Assembly: GCA_964393895.1 (NCBI GenBank)
Contig: CAYMWP010000002.1
Coordinates: 62,001 to 126,000 of the forward strand
From: B4-G1 sp964393895
Lineage (GTDB): Bacteria > Chloroflexota > Anaerolineae > B4-G1
Length of the DNA: 64,000 bases
Reading direction: 5' to 3'
The position numbers and the translations under genes are program-made. Positions 36,140 to 45,586 of this stretch are shown here, one piece after another; positions within the stretch are counted from its first letter, which is position 1; the number at the start of each line of letters is the position of its first letter. The notes beneath the pieces were generated by a model that saw only the letters and a program-made list of their open reading frames with translations, had not been told where the DNA came from and made no database searches.

Positions 36140-38203
36140 ATGAAACGCTCCATTCTCTTGCTGGTCACACTCTGCACCCTGGTCGCCGTCACCGGCGGGC
36201 AGAGCATCGGCCACGCTCAAAGCTCGGGCCCGGTCGTGGACATCCTGGGCAAACCGGTTTCCAGCGCTGACCAGCCAGAGGTTAACCTCTACCTCTCGGT
36301 CGTTGACCCCACCACGGGCCACGCCATAGACGACCTGAGCGACGACAACTTTTCCGTCCTGGTATCAGACCAGGACGCCGGAGCTACATCGTCGTCGGAA
36401 ACGACCGGCGTGGCAATAGTAATGGTGATTGACCGGGGCGGGATCGCCCACCGGGGCGACAAACGCATCGGCCAGGCGGTTGATCTGGCGGACGACCTCC
36501 TGAACAGGCTCAACGTGGACGGCAGCGAAGGCGCCGACATGGTGGCCCTCATCGGTATCCGCGGCCGGGATGACGGCGGCCTCACCCCCCTGGCGCCGTT
36601 CACGGATTACGACCCCAACGCCGTGAGCAACCAGTTCGACACGCTGCGCACCGAGGTAGTGAACGAAGTGACTCCCCTGTACGACGGCATAGACCAGGCC
36701 ATCAAGTGGATCACGGATAACGCCGACGCCGAGATCCGAGATAAACTCGCCCACCGCCGCCCCATCATCGTCGTCTTTTCCGACGGCATTGACAAGAACT
36801 TTAGCGACGAAGCCCGCAGAATAGACATCATAGATAAATGCACCGACAACGATATCCTGCTCTACTCTGTCCGTATGGGCAGCGGCACCACCGACGCCTA
36901 CAACATGGAGATCATGGCCGAACGGACCAACGGCCTCTACGTCACTCACGCCGACGAGGACGACACAGAGGCCGCCAACCTGTTCGAGAACATTGTCACC
37001 CAGCGCCAATCCTATCTCATCACGTTCCAGTTGCTCGAACCCAAGGGGAGCTACCCGGTGAGCGTCCAGGTCGTGGATACCTCCATCGGCGACGGCTCGG
37101 ACGAAACGACCGTCTCCTCGCGACTGCAACTGCCCGGTATTGCGCTGACCTCACCGGCCGATGGCACCGCCTACACGGTGACCTATTCCCAGACACTCGA
37201 AAGCTTCGAGCCCGAGACGATCCAACTGAGCGCGCAAGTCACACCGTCGGACGGTGTATCCCGCGATCCAGACACAGTATCCTACTTTTACAACGGAGTG
37301 CTCATCGGCACGAGCGGTGCAGCGCCGACCTTTGACCTCACCTGGGACGTGAGCGACATTTACACGCCGACCGAACAGACCCAAGACCAAAAGTACACCC
37401 TGATAGCCGCAGCCGAGGACGTTTACCTGGGAGAACGGATGGAAAGCGATCCGGTCACCATCCACGTCAAATGGGAAGCCAAGACCCACTCACTCCAGGA
37501 GCAAATCCTCATGTGGCTGAGCGCCAACTGGTGGCTGCTCGTCATCCTGGCGGTGATGGCACTGGGTATGCTGATCCTGCTGATCATCCTCATCCGCACG
37601 CGCGGCGAAGTGGCCCGCAAAGCGGTCGCGCGCACCACCGGCGTGCTCAAGGGGGTCACCAGGCGACTGGGGGCCGCGCCCCAAAAAGCCCCCGGCAAGC
37701 TGGTCGTCATCCAGGGCGCCAATATGGGAAAAGAGTTCCGTCTCTCGGCCCAGATGATCAAGGTGGGGCGTGATCCACAGTTCTGCGACTTTGCGCTGTA
37801 CGACGAATACGCCTCCAACCCACACTTTTCCGTCCAATTGGATCAGACCCAGTTCTTTATCACCGACGAGGGCAGCACCAACGGCACACGACTCAACGGC
37901 ACGCCGATGGTACCGCGCCAACGAATGTTGCTGCAACCGGACGCCATCATCGAGGTCGGGCAAACGCGGCTGCAATTCAAACGGCTGGGAGGCACGACCC
38001 GCCAATTGGGCGCACCATCGGAGGCAACTCCCGCCTTTGGCACGCCAGCGCCGCCGCCCACTCCGCCGCCCGGTCAGGCCTACACTCATCCCCCCACCCA
38101 GCCAGCCGCGCCGCCTGGACAGGCTCAACAACCTCAACAGCCGGCCCCCGGTCAACGGGGCGGGCCAACCCGGCAAGTGCCGCCGCCATTCGAGACCAAG
38201 TAG
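36140..38203 (+). CDS. Exported vWA domain - membrane helix - cytoplasmic FHA protein
   Basis: 687 residues. A signal peptide ends near residue 25 (GHAQSS). A vWA-like domain spans about 85-300, but the MIDAS first motif reads IDRGGIA instead of DxSxS, so metal binding is doubtful. An Ig-like region (about 330-450) precedes the membrane helix near 465-485. The cytoplasmic part has an FHA domain (KVGRDPQF, NPHFSV, DEGSTNGTRLNG) and a Pro/Gln-rich tail. The design suggests an outer ligand-binding part coupled to phosphothreonine reading inside. ATG 36140 has GGAGG at seven bases; an ATG at 36134 is too close. Confidence 0.85.
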   Translation: MKRSILLLVTLCTLVAVTGGQSIGHAQSSGPVVDILGKPVSSADQPEVNLYLSVVDPTTGHAIDDLSDDNFSVLVSDQDAGATSSSETTGVAIVMVIDRGGIAHRGDKRIGQAVDLADDLLNRLNVDGSEGADMVALIGIRGRDDGGLTPLAPFTDYDPNAVSNQFDTLRTEVVNEVTPLYDGIDQAIKWITDNADAEIRDKLAHRRPIIVVFSDGIDKNFSDEARRIDIIDKCTDNDILLYSVRMGSGTTDAYNMEIMAERTNGLYVTHADEDDTEAANLFENIVTQRQSYLITFQLLEPKGSYPVSVQVVDTSIGDGSDETTVSSRLQLPGIALTSPADGTAYTVTYSQTLESFEPETIQLSAQVTPSDGVSRDPDTVSYFYNGVLIGTSGAAPTFDLTWDVSDIYTPTEQTQDQKYTLIAAAEDVYLGERMESDPVTIHVKWEAKTHSLQEQILMWLSANWWLLVILAVMALGMLILLIILIRTRGEVARKAVARTTGVLKGVTRRLGAAPQKAPGKLVVIQGANMGKEFRLSAQMIKVGRDPQFCDFALYDEYASNPHFSVQLDQTQFFITDEGSTNGTRLNGTPMVPRQRMLLQPDAIIEVGQTRLQFKRLGGTTRQLGAPSEATPAFGTPAPPPTPPPGQAYTHPPTQPAAPPGQAQQPQQPAPGQRGGPTRQVPPPFETK

Positions 38204-38221
38204 TTGCAAGGAGTTTTAGAG

Positions 38222-39490
38222 TTGAGCGAGGAGCTAGGCCACGTCTTGCCCGGCAACATCGTCGGCCCCTACCGCGTTGTGCGAGGGTTCAAAGGACGCG
38301 GCGGTATGGCCCGCGTCTTTGAGGCCGAGGTACGCGAGAAATATCGTCAGCCCCATCTACCCCGCCGCCTGGCGCTCAAGATCGCCAGAGAGGACCACCA
38401 GGCCGCGCTGGTCGCCGAGGCCGATTTCCTCAGCCGCTTCGACCACCCCAACGTGGTGCGCATCTTCCCTCTGCCCCGTGGCGACGACCGCCGTCCGGTC
38501 TATGCCGCCCGCGAGCACTTTTCTTTCGGCTGGGGCTGGTATTATGCTATGGAACTATTGAGCAGAGATTCCCTCGAAAACATCCTGACTCGGCCCACCA
38601 CCACCGGCCTGCTCTCTTCGCCGCCCGGCGAGGGACGGCGCTTGAGCCTACTAAAGACACTGGGCATCAGCCGCCAAATGGCCGCCGCGCTGGAACACAT
38701 CCACGAACAAAACGTCATCAACCTGGACATCAAACCCGGCAACGTGCTCTTCCGCCGCCGCCGGCTCAACTATCTGCGCAGCAGCGTGCCCCAGGCAGTG
38801 CTGTGCGACTTTGGCATCTCCCGAGACCTGCGCTACCCCCGCGCCGGGATACTGGGCGTCGCTACCCCAGAATATCTCTCGCCGGAGCAAACCAGCGAAC
38901 TGGGCCACGAACAACAACGGCTGGATGCCCGCGCCGACATCTTTTCCCTGGGCGTCACCATCTACGAGATGCTCACCGGCGAGTTGCCATTCCCCAACAT
39001 CGCCATGATAGCCGACCCAACCTACGCCCCCATACCGCCAAGCCAACTGCGTCGTGCCATCCCCGCATCGGTAGAAGATATCGTGATGCGGGCGCTGGCC
39101 AAAGACCCAGGCTATCGCTTTCAGACCGCGTCACAGATGCGGGACGCCCTCGAAGGGGTGCCAACCCCAATGGACTGGAAAGCGGGCGCGCGACGCACCT
39201 TTGCGGTGGGCGCAGCCGGCGCTATATTGACCGCCTGCGTCGCCGCCGGAGTTTGGGGGGCGGGCAAATTGACGCAAACTCCCACACCGGCTCCCGGCCC
39301 AACACACACACCCGCCATCCAGACTACCGCCCCCGCCGTGCTGGCGACGAGCACAACACTATCGCCCACTGCCTCGCCGGTCACCAGGCAGATATGCACC
39401 TCCACGCCAGCGCCCACCTTCACGCCCACCAACACGCCGCGACCACGCACGCCAACGCCAACGTCCGTTCCCACCCCAGGAGGAGATTGA
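38222..39490 (+). CDS. Transmembrane Ser/Thr protein kinase
   Basis: 422 residues. The kinase domain spans about 15-310 with glycine loop KGRGGMARVFEAE, ALKIAREDH lysine, catalytic loop NVINLDIKPGN (non-RD form), CDFGIS and TPEYLSPEQ. A membrane helix lies near 330-350 and the outer tail is Pro/Thr-rich. AAGGAG eight bases upstream favours the TTG at 38222; a TTG at 38204 directly follows the previous stop. It lies between the vWA-FHA gene and the PP2C gene, so it probably phosphorylates the FHA partners of the locus and is reversed by the phosphatases. Confidence 0.85.
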   Translation: MSEELGHVLPGNIVGPYRVVRGFKGRGGMARVFEAEVREKYRQPHLPRRLALKIAREDHQAALVAEADFLSRFDHPNVVRIFPLPRGDDRRPVYAAREHFSFGWGWYYAMELLSRDSLENILTRPTTTGLLSSPPGEGRRLSLLKTLGISRQMAAALEHIHEQNVINLDIKPGNVLFRRRRLNYLRSSVPQAVLCDFGISRDLRYPRAGILGVATPEYLSPEQTSELGHEQQRLDARADIFSLGVTIYEMLTGELPFPNIAMIADPTYAPIPPSQLRRAIPASVEDIVMRALAKDPGYRFQTASQMRDALEGVPTPMDWKAGARRTFAVGAAGAILTACVAAGVWGAGKLTQTPTPAPGPTHTPAIQTTAPAVLATSTTLSPTASPVTRQICTSTPAPTFTPTNTPRPRTPTPTSVPTPGGD

Positions 39491-39493
39491 CCG

Positions 39494-40930
39494 ATGAACA
39501 ACACGAACTATCCACCTCAACCGACCCCTGCGCCCTCCCTGCCCATATCTATATGGGGCGCCACCGACAAGGGCCGCCAACGCGAGGGGAACGAGGACTC
39601 TGTCTACCCCCATTCCGACAGCGACACCTTTCCCTTCCAACCCGGCCCGGATAGCATAGCCCAAAAGGGACACCTGCTCGTCGTCGCCGACGGCGTGGGC
39701 GGGGCCAAGGGTGGAGCGGAAGCGAGCCGTTGGGCCATCCGCGTGGCCGTGGAGCGATACTACGACCAGGCCGGCCCGGACCTGGGAAGCGACCTGCAAA
39801 CCGCCATCGAGATGGCAAACTCCTCCCTCTACCAATACCTCCAGTCCACCGGCGTAACCCAGGCCGGCTCGACCATGGTGGCAGCCGTGATCTACGGCAA
39901 CACGCTCCAGGTCGCCAACGTCGGCGACAGCCGCGCTTACCTCATCCGCGAGGGCCAGATCACCCGCTTGACCCGCGACCACACGCTGACCCAGCAAAAA
40001 ATAGACCGGGGCATCATCCAACCGGAGCAGGCCGCAATGGACCCCGATAGCAGCGTGCTGACCCGCTCGATGGGCGCCGGGCCGACAGTCCAGGCTGACC
40101 TCTTCCAACCCGTGCCCCTGGTCGCCGGCGACGTGGTGCTCCTCTGCTCCGACGGACTGACCGACATGGTGGAAGAGGCAGAGATCGCCCGTCTGGCGAG
40201 CGGCGGCTCGCCCAAGCGAATGACCCAGCGCCTGATCGCCGCGGCCAACAAGCAGGGCGGCGTGGACAATATATCGGTCGTGATCGCCCAGGCGGGTGGC
40301 AAGCCGGCGGCCGGCGGCGGACTGTTGGCCGACATCCCCAAGATGGCACAGCAACAAAAGATCATCCTGGGTGGAATGGCCGGTCTGGTAGCCCTGATCC
40401 TTTGCCTGCTGGCGACCTGGGCTGCGTGGGGAGCCATCACCTCACGGGAAACGCCGACGCCGGCCGCCCCAACGGCCGGGGCCCCGTCCGCGACGACCAC
40501 CGCGCCCGTCGCCCCATCCGCGACACCCCAACCAACCGACACGGTGCCGCCGGGCCAGGCGACCTCGACCCCAGCGCCGACCTTCACGCCATCCCCCACC
40601 CCGCGCCCCGACAGAGACGGGGACGGCATCCCCGACGCTAACGACGAGTGTCCCGACGATTTTGGCCTGTACGATCTGGGCGGCTGCCCCGACCGCGATG
40701 GCGACGGCATCCCCGACCTCGACGACGCGTGCCCCGACGCGCCCGGCCCGCCGGAATACGGCTGCCCAGATAGCGACGGCGATGGCAGCCCAGACAACCT
40801 GGATAAATGCCCGGCTATTCAGGGGGTACCGGAAAACGACGGATGTCCATATCCAAGCGACGATGAAGGTGGAGACGGCGGCGGCGGGGACGGCGGAGAT
40901 GACGGCGGAGGTGATGGACCGACACGCTGA
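39494..40930 (+). CDS. Membrane PP2C phosphatase with outer thrombospondin-type-3 repeats
   Basis: 478 residues. PP2C catalytic domain at about 17-270 with REGNEDSVY, VVADGVGGAKGG, NVGDSRAYL, CSDGLTDMV and GGVDNISVV. A membrane helix lies near 292-315. Outside is a Pro/Thr linker, then calcium-type repeats from about 373 (DRDGDGIPDANDECPDD, DRDGDGIPDLDDACPD, DSDGDGSPDNLDKCP) and a Gly/Asp tail. Cytoplasmic Ser/Thr phosphatase activity is expected; the outer repeats could sense calcium or bind the wall. GGAG lies about eight bases before the ATG. The gene follows the kinase with three bases between them. Confidence 0.85.
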   Translation: MNNTNYPPQPTPAPSLPISIWGATDKGRQREGNEDSVYPHSDSDTFPFQPGPDSIAQKGHLLVVADGVGGAKGGAEASRWAIRVAVERYYDQAGPDLGSDLQTAIEMANSSLYQYLQSTGVTQAGSTMVAAVIYGNTLQVANVGDSRAYLIREGQITRLTRDHTLTQQKIDRGIIQPEQAAMDPDSSVLTRSMGAGPTVQADLFQPVPLVAGDVVLLCSDGLTDMVEEAEIARLASGGSPKRMTQRLIAAANKQGGVDNISVVIAQAGGKPAAGGGLLADIPKMAQQQKIILGGMAGLVALILCLLATWAAWGAITSRETPTPAAPTAGAPSATTTAPVAPSATPQPTDTVPPGQATSTPAPTFTPSPTPRPDRDGDGIPDANDECPDDFGLYDLGGCPDRDGDGIPDLDDACPDAPGPPEYGCPDSDGDGSPDNLDKCPAIQGVPENDGCPYPSDDEGGDGGGGDGGDDGGGDGPTR

Positions 40931-41046
40931 ACCGATCTGAGGCAGATACGGGAACCCTGCCCACATCTGAGGCGCAACCGTAGGGCGGGTTTCTCAGCCG
41001 CCAAGCGACCACAGTTAGATTTAGAACTAGAACAAGGACAAATGAA

Positions 41047-43032
41047 ATGGATACAAACACCCACATCTCTAGAACAACCCGCTGTATCGTGACCGCCCTG
41101 GGCGCTGTCGCGATGCTCGCCTACCTGCTGATATTCCTCGCCGCTGCCCGCACCCACGCCGCCCCGCTCCAGGGCACCGGTGACGATCCAAGGATCCACC
41201 TCATCACGATGACGGCCGACCTCCCCCACTACGACCCCGCAAACAACGACGGCGTCGCCAAGACCGTCTACTTTTCCAACGGCGTGAGCGGCCTCATCAC
41301 TATGACGTTCGACATCAGCGGCACGCACACATTGACCCTCACCGCCGGCGCTGCCTTCTACGAACCGGAACGGGTCTACACTTCGACCGCACAAACGTGG
41401 ACCCGCCCCATCACCTACTCGGTCGCGGATACGCACACGACCCAACCCAACGTCACCTACACGGCCGCCAGCACCGCCGGCCTCACCACGCTCGCCATCA
41501 CCTACACGCGGGACGTCACCGCGCCCACCTCATCCATCGCCTACCCATCCGCCGGTCAATGCGTCAGTGGCACACAGTTGGTCATCAGCGGCGCGGCCAG
41601 CGACGGTGTGGGCGGTTCCGGCGTCCAACGCACGCAGGTCAGCACAGATACCGCCGCCCCCTGGCACGCCGCCACTGGCGGTGCCGCCTGGGCCTACACC
41701 TGGACCCTGCCCAGCGCCGACGGCGTGGTCTATACCCTGTCATCCCGCGCTCAGGATAACCTGGGCGCCTGGCAACAGGTTCCGCCCACAGTTTCCGTCA
41801 CCGTGGATAATGTGTCGCCAACCGGCACGGTGATCCTAACCCCCAGCCTGCCCGTCTCCCAGTGGACGAACGAGAGCACGCTCGAGGCGCAATGGAACGG
41901 CTTCTCCGACGGCGGCGGGGTCGCGGGCTACCAATACTTTATCTCCGACACAATAGCCGCCCTGCCGCTACCGGGAGCCGCCTTTACCACCGCGACCGGC
42001 GTCACCGAGGTGCTGCCCGACGGCGAGTGGTATTTTCACGTCGCCGCCCGGGACGCGGCCGGCAACTGGAGCGCGCCCCGCTACACGGGCCCGTTCCAGG
42101 TAGATACCCTGTCGCCCACTAACGTCGCCATCACCGCTCCCAAGCACATCTCTGCCACCCAGTTCACCGTCTCCTGGTCGGCCGACGACGCCGTTTCGCA
42201 CACCGTCGAGTACAGCGGCACGGACTATACGTCGTGGCAACCCTGGCTGACGGGCGTGATCTCCACAGAGGCCGAGTTCCCGGTCCCGGCGACAGAGAGC
42301 GATTATATCTTGCGCGTCACCGCCTACGACCACGCCGGCAACAGCGCCCAGGCGCAAACAGAGACCCACGTCGGGGTCTGGCGCGTCTACCTGCCCCTAG
42401 TCCTGCGCGACTACAGCCCCTTAGCCAACGGCGGTTTCGAGAGTGGGCTGAGCGGCTGGGACACAGATCAAGGGCCATTCGATGGGCACGGCAGCGGTAT
42501 GCCGCAGAGCGTCGTCTCGTTCGAGGGAAGCAACCGCGCCCTGCTCGGCGAAACGAACGCCCAAGACGACTCTATCCACGTCGGCTACGGCTACATCGCC
42601 CAAACTTTTACGGTGGAGAAACCCCGGCTGCAATTGCAATACCGGGTGAGCACTTACGACATCATCCAAGGCACCGGGCAAAGATACTTTGACACCTTTG
42701 AGGTTTCCATTAACCGTCCCCCCCAGCAGATCTCGGATGCTGAACGGAACGCCGCAGGCTGCGCCAGCACGGCGCTCAACCCTGCTGGTACTCTGACCGT
42801 TTCGGTAGATGGGTTGGTTTTCTGCGGCGGTCGTTCTGGCACCCAGGAGGATACCGGGACACTGTGGAACTCGGGGTGGGAGACCGTCACCTTGGACTTG
42901 AGCGGGTTTCAGGGACAAAACATCACATTGTACCTCTCCATCTGGAGCCGCGAGTACGACCCGCCATATTACAACGACCGCGCCTACTATAATACCTGGG
43001 CGTACGTGGACAATCTGAGTCTACAGGAGTAA
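41047..43032 (+). CDS. Secreted or anchored multi-domain beta-sandwich protein
   Basis: 661 residues. An N-terminal helix (about 13-35) acts as signal or anchor. Successive Ig-like/FnIII-like domains follow (DVTAPTSSIAYPSAGQCVSG, DNVSPTGTVIL, DTLSPTNVAITAPKH), each opening with a D-x-T/S-P-T phrase. The motif VWRVYLPLVLRDY separates them from a C-terminal jelly-roll domain that begins NGGFESGLSGWD and ends YVDNLSL, resembling carbohydrate-binding modules. The stretch carries two cysteine pairs at most. It is probably an outer ligand or wall-binding partner of the sensor proteins in the locus. Ribosome site weak. Confidence 0.75.
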   Translation: MDTNTHISRTTRCIVTALGAVAMLAYLLIFLAAARTHAAPLQGTGDDPRIHLITMTADLPHYDPANNDGVAKTVYFSNGVSGLITMTFDISGTHTLTLTAGAAFYEPERVYTSTAQTWTRPITYSVADTHTTQPNVTYTAASTAGLTTLAITYTRDVTAPTSSIAYPSAGQCVSGTQLVISGAASDGVGGSGVQRTQVSTDTAAPWHAATGGAAWAYTWTLPSADGVVYTLSSRAQDNLGAWQQVPPTVSVTVDNVSPTGTVILTPSLPVSQWTNESTLEAQWNGFSDGGGVAGYQYFISDTIAALPLPGAAFTTATGVTEVLPDGEWYFHVAARDAAGNWSAPRYTGPFQVDTLSPTNVAITAPKHISATQFTVSWSADDAVSHTVEYSGTDYTSWQPWLTGVISTEAEFPVPATESDYILRVTAYDHAGNSAQAQTETHVGVWRVYLPLVLRDYSPLANGGFESGLSGWDTDQGPFDGHGSGMPQSVVSFEGSNRALLGETNAQDDSIHVGYGYIAQTFTVEKPRLQLQYRVSTYDIIQGTGQRYFDTFEVSINRPPQQISDAERNAAGCASTALNPAGTLTVSVDGLVFCGGRSGTQEDTGTLWNSGWETVTLDLSGFQGQNITLYLSIWSREYDPPYYNDRAYYNTWAYVDNLSLQE

Positions 43033-43055
43033 AAAGTAACTGTTTGCTTGCTCTA

Positions 43056-43075
43056 GCCGGATTGCCAAATCCGGC
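43056..43075. repeat. GC-rich stem-loop
   Basis: GCCGGATT / AATCCGGC with a 4-base loop, 24 bases after the beta-sandwich gene. No T-run follows, so it is an unlikely terminator. A related stem occurs at 28630-28653. Confidence 0.5.
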
Positions 43076-43195
43076 GACCTGGCAGGCCAAGACCACCGTA
43101 TCTGCCGTCCAATACCCGGATCTGGCGATCCAGGCGGAGCGAGGTGAATAGGGTAACGCAAAGGTAACGCAGGAAACGCAAGAGGAGGAACTCTT

Positions 43196-44458
43196 ATGCC
43201 CGGAGAAGTGCAACTGACCGTTCAGACCAACAAGACCACCTTCCCCGCCACCGAGGGACAACAGTTGGTGTACCTGCTCATCGAAGCAATGCCCACCGGC
43301 GCCGTCGCCAACGTCCAGATGCCGCTCAACTTTAGCCTGGTGCTCGACCATAGCGGCTCGATGAGCGGAGCCAAGTTGACCAACCTCAAAGAAGCGGCCA
43401 AACTGGCCGTTGACCGCATGGGGCCGCAGGACATACTCTCCATCGTCGTCTTTGACGACAAGGTAAAAGTCATCGCCCCCAGCCAGCCGGTATCCGACCC
43501 GGCCGGCCTGAAACAGCAAATTGACGGCATCCGCGACGGCGGCGGCACCGAAATGTCGCGCGGCATGCGCCAGGGACTGGAAGAGTTGCAAAAGGGAGTG
43601 GGCCCAGGCCGCGTCAGCCGCATGCTCCTGCTGACCGACGGGGAGACCTTTGGCGACGATGACGCCTGTCGCCGCCTGGCCGCCGACGCCGGAGCCCAAT
43701 CCATCGCCATCGCCGCCCTCGGTCTGGGCGAGGAGTGGAACGAAGAACTCTTGGACAACATCGCCGAGGCCAGCGGCGGCAGCTCCGACTTTATCCCCGC
43801 CGGCCAACCCGAAGCCATCGGGAGTACGTTCGAGCAACACGTGCTGGCGGCCCAGGCCACCGTCGTGCAGAACGCGGACATGATCCTGCGCCTGGTGGGT
43901 GGCATGATGCCACGCGCCGTCTGGCGGGTGACGCCCCTGATCGCCAAGCTGGGCCACCGCGCCCTCTCGGACCGCGACGTGCAAGTCACGCTGGGCGATA
44001 TGGACCGCGAGCAGGGACAAAGCATACTGGTCGAGATGATGGTTCCGCCCCGCCAGCCCGGCACCTACCGCATCGCCCAGGCCGAGGTGAACTATGATGT
44101 ACCCGCCGCCGGCCTGGTGGGAGAGAAAGCGAAAAGCGACATCGTGCTGGACTTTTCCGGCGATCCGGCCCAGGCGACCGAGACCAACCCTTACGTGATG
44201 AACATTGTCGAAAAAGTCACGGCCCACAAGCTGCAAACGCGCGCGCTGGATGAGGCCGCGCTGGGCAACATCGCCGGGGCCACGCAAAAGCTGCGCGCCG
44301 CCGCCACCCGCCTGCTGGAACTGGGCGAAGACGAACTGGCTCAGACCGCAATGAGCGAAGCCGAGCGGTTGGAGCAAGGCGAGGATCTCTCGTCCCAAGG
44401 GGCCAAGAAACTCCGCTACGCGACGCGCAAATTGACACAGAAACTGGATGATCTGTAA
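43196..44458 (+). CDS. Cytoplasmic vWA-domain protein with intact MIDAS
   Basis: 420 residues, no signal peptide. vWA domain at about 45-220 with MIDAS residues LDHSGSMSG, the Thr in DGGGTEMSRG and LLTDGET. A beta-sandwich region (about 225-335) and a C-terminal helical bundle (about 340-420) follow. This resembles TerY/YfbK-like vWA proteins that act with kinases and phosphatases. A strong AGGAGG lies seven bases before the ATG. It stands with the zinc-ribbon FHA adaptor directly downstream. Confidence 0.85.
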   Translation: MPGEVQLTVQTNKTTFPATEGQQLVYLLIEAMPTGAVANVQMPLNFSLVLDHSGSMSGAKLTNLKEAAKLAVDRMGPQDILSIVVFDDKVKVIAPSQPVSDPAGLKQQIDGIRDGGGTEMSRGMRQGLEELQKGVGPGRVSRMLLLTDGETFGDDDACRRLAADAGAQSIAIAALGLGEEWNEELLDNIAEASGGSSDFIPAGQPEAIGSTFEQHVLAAQATVVQNADMILRLVGGMMPRAVWRVTPLIAKLGHRALSDRDVQVTLGDMDREQGQSILVEMMVPPRQPGTYRIAQAEVNYDVPAAGLVGEKAKSDIVLDFSGDPAQATETNPYVMNIVEKVTAHKLQTRALDEAALGNIAGATQKLRAAATRLLELGEDELAQTAMSEAERLEQGEDLSSQGAKKLRYATRKLTQKLDDL

Positions 44459-44484
44459 ATTGCAGACCTTAGAGGAGGGATATT

Positions 44485-45360
44485 ATGCCTGCATGTCCAA
44501 ATTGTGGTTCACAACAACCAGATGGAGCCGCCTTCTGTGATGAGTGTGGCGCCAAACTGGAAAGCCTGGCGCCGGCAGCGCCGCCTCCTGCCGCCCCACC
44601 CGCCCAGCCTGTCCCCACTGCGCTGGCCGCCAACTGCCCCGTCTGCGGCGCGGCGGTGACGCCTGGCGAGTCCTTCTGCGATAGCTGCGGCGCAGCGTTG
44701 GGCCAGGCAGCGCCGGCCCCACCGCCGGCCGCCGCACCCGCTCCCCCTCCAGTCCCCGCTCCCACACCACCGCCGGACGCCGCACCGACCTGCTCTAACT
44801 GCGGAGCCCAACTGGAACCGGGCAGCCTCTTTTGCGACATGTGCGGTTCGCCCGTGAGCGTACCCGCGCCCGCGCCCAGCCCTGCACCCGCGCCCAGCCC
44901 TGCACCCGCGCCCGCGCCCAGCCCTGTACCTGTGCCCGCGCCCACACCAGTCCAGCCGCCCGCGCCCACCCCGCCTATGCCCACGCCGCCGGTAGCCCCA
45001 GCCCCTCCTCCAGCCTATCCATCGCCGGCCGGCATCCAGGGGCGACTGCTAGTTCAAGACACCAACACCACACTCTCCTTCCCACCCGGCAAGACCGAGC
45101 TCATCGTCGGGCGAGAGGACCCGGTCAGCGGCGTCTTTCCGGAGATTGACCTGACCGATCACGGCGGGGACGAAGGCGGCGTCTCTCGGCGACACGCCCG
45201 CATCTTTGTTCAGGGCATGCAGACCCTCGTCGAAGACCTGAACAGCACCAACTACACCTACGTCAACAAACAGAGACTGACGCCCGGGCAGCCACACCCG
45301 CTCAACGACGGCGACGAAGTGCGCTTCGGACGGGTGAAACTCAGTTACCATTCTGCGTAA
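44485..45360 (+). CDS. Triple zinc-ribbon protein with C-terminal FHA domain
   Basis: 291 residues. Three CxxC...CxxC ribbons near 4-21, 50-68 and 105-122 are joined by Pro/Ala linkers; a longer Pro/Ala linker (about 125-190) leads to an FHA domain with LIVGREDPVSG, VSRRHARIF and DLNSTNYTYVN. The last glycine of the usual STNG is replaced. Cytoplasmic adaptor that could bind phosphothreonine in the kinases or the membrane FHA partners. GGAGGG precedes the ATG by five bases. The Pro/Ala linker is encoded by a tandem repeat. Confidence 0.85.
   Translation: MPACPNCGSQQPDGAAFCDECGAKLESLAPAAPPPAAPPAQPVPTALAANCPVCGAAVTPGESFCDSCGAALGQAAPAPPPAAAPAPPPVPAPTPPPDAAPTCSNCGAQLEPGSLFCDMCGSPVSVPAPAPSPAPAPSPAPAPAPSPVPVPAPTPVQPPAPTPPMPTPPVAPAPPPAYPSPAGIQGRLLVQDTNTTLSFPPGKTELIVGREDPVSGVFPEIDLTDHGGDEGGVSRRHARIFVQGMQTLVEDLNSTNYTYVNKQRLTPGQPHPLNDGDEVRFGRVKLSYHSA
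44869..44928. repeat. 18-bp tandem repeat coding for the Pro/Ala linker
   Basis: Two exact 18-base units beginning CCCGCGCCCAGCCC and a third extended by six bases, in frame with the linker of the zinc-ribbon/FHA protein, so copy-number change alters linker length only. Confidence 0.75.
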
Positions 45361-45586
45361 TACGTAAAATCGGTATCTTTTCAAAAAGCAGGGGCCGGAA
45401 TGCCGTTCCGTCCTACGTCACTCGCGAATCATTGAGAAGTCAACATGTTCCTTGGCACACCACCAAGGACGAAAATGGTCAATGTAAGTTTATTGTCTAG
45501 GTAGATACCAAAATTACGTAAGCGTAAAGAACCACTCTAACCTGAGAGGAAACTCGCACGGCAAGAAGCGCGAGAGGAAACATAAT

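Noticed and set aside
43056..43075. Stem-loop considered as a terminator
   Set aside because: No T-run follows on either strand.
42923..44398. 491-codon minus-strand frame
   Set aside because: It is antisense to the vWA gene with intact MIDAS; its translation is glycine/histidine-rich and matches nothing.
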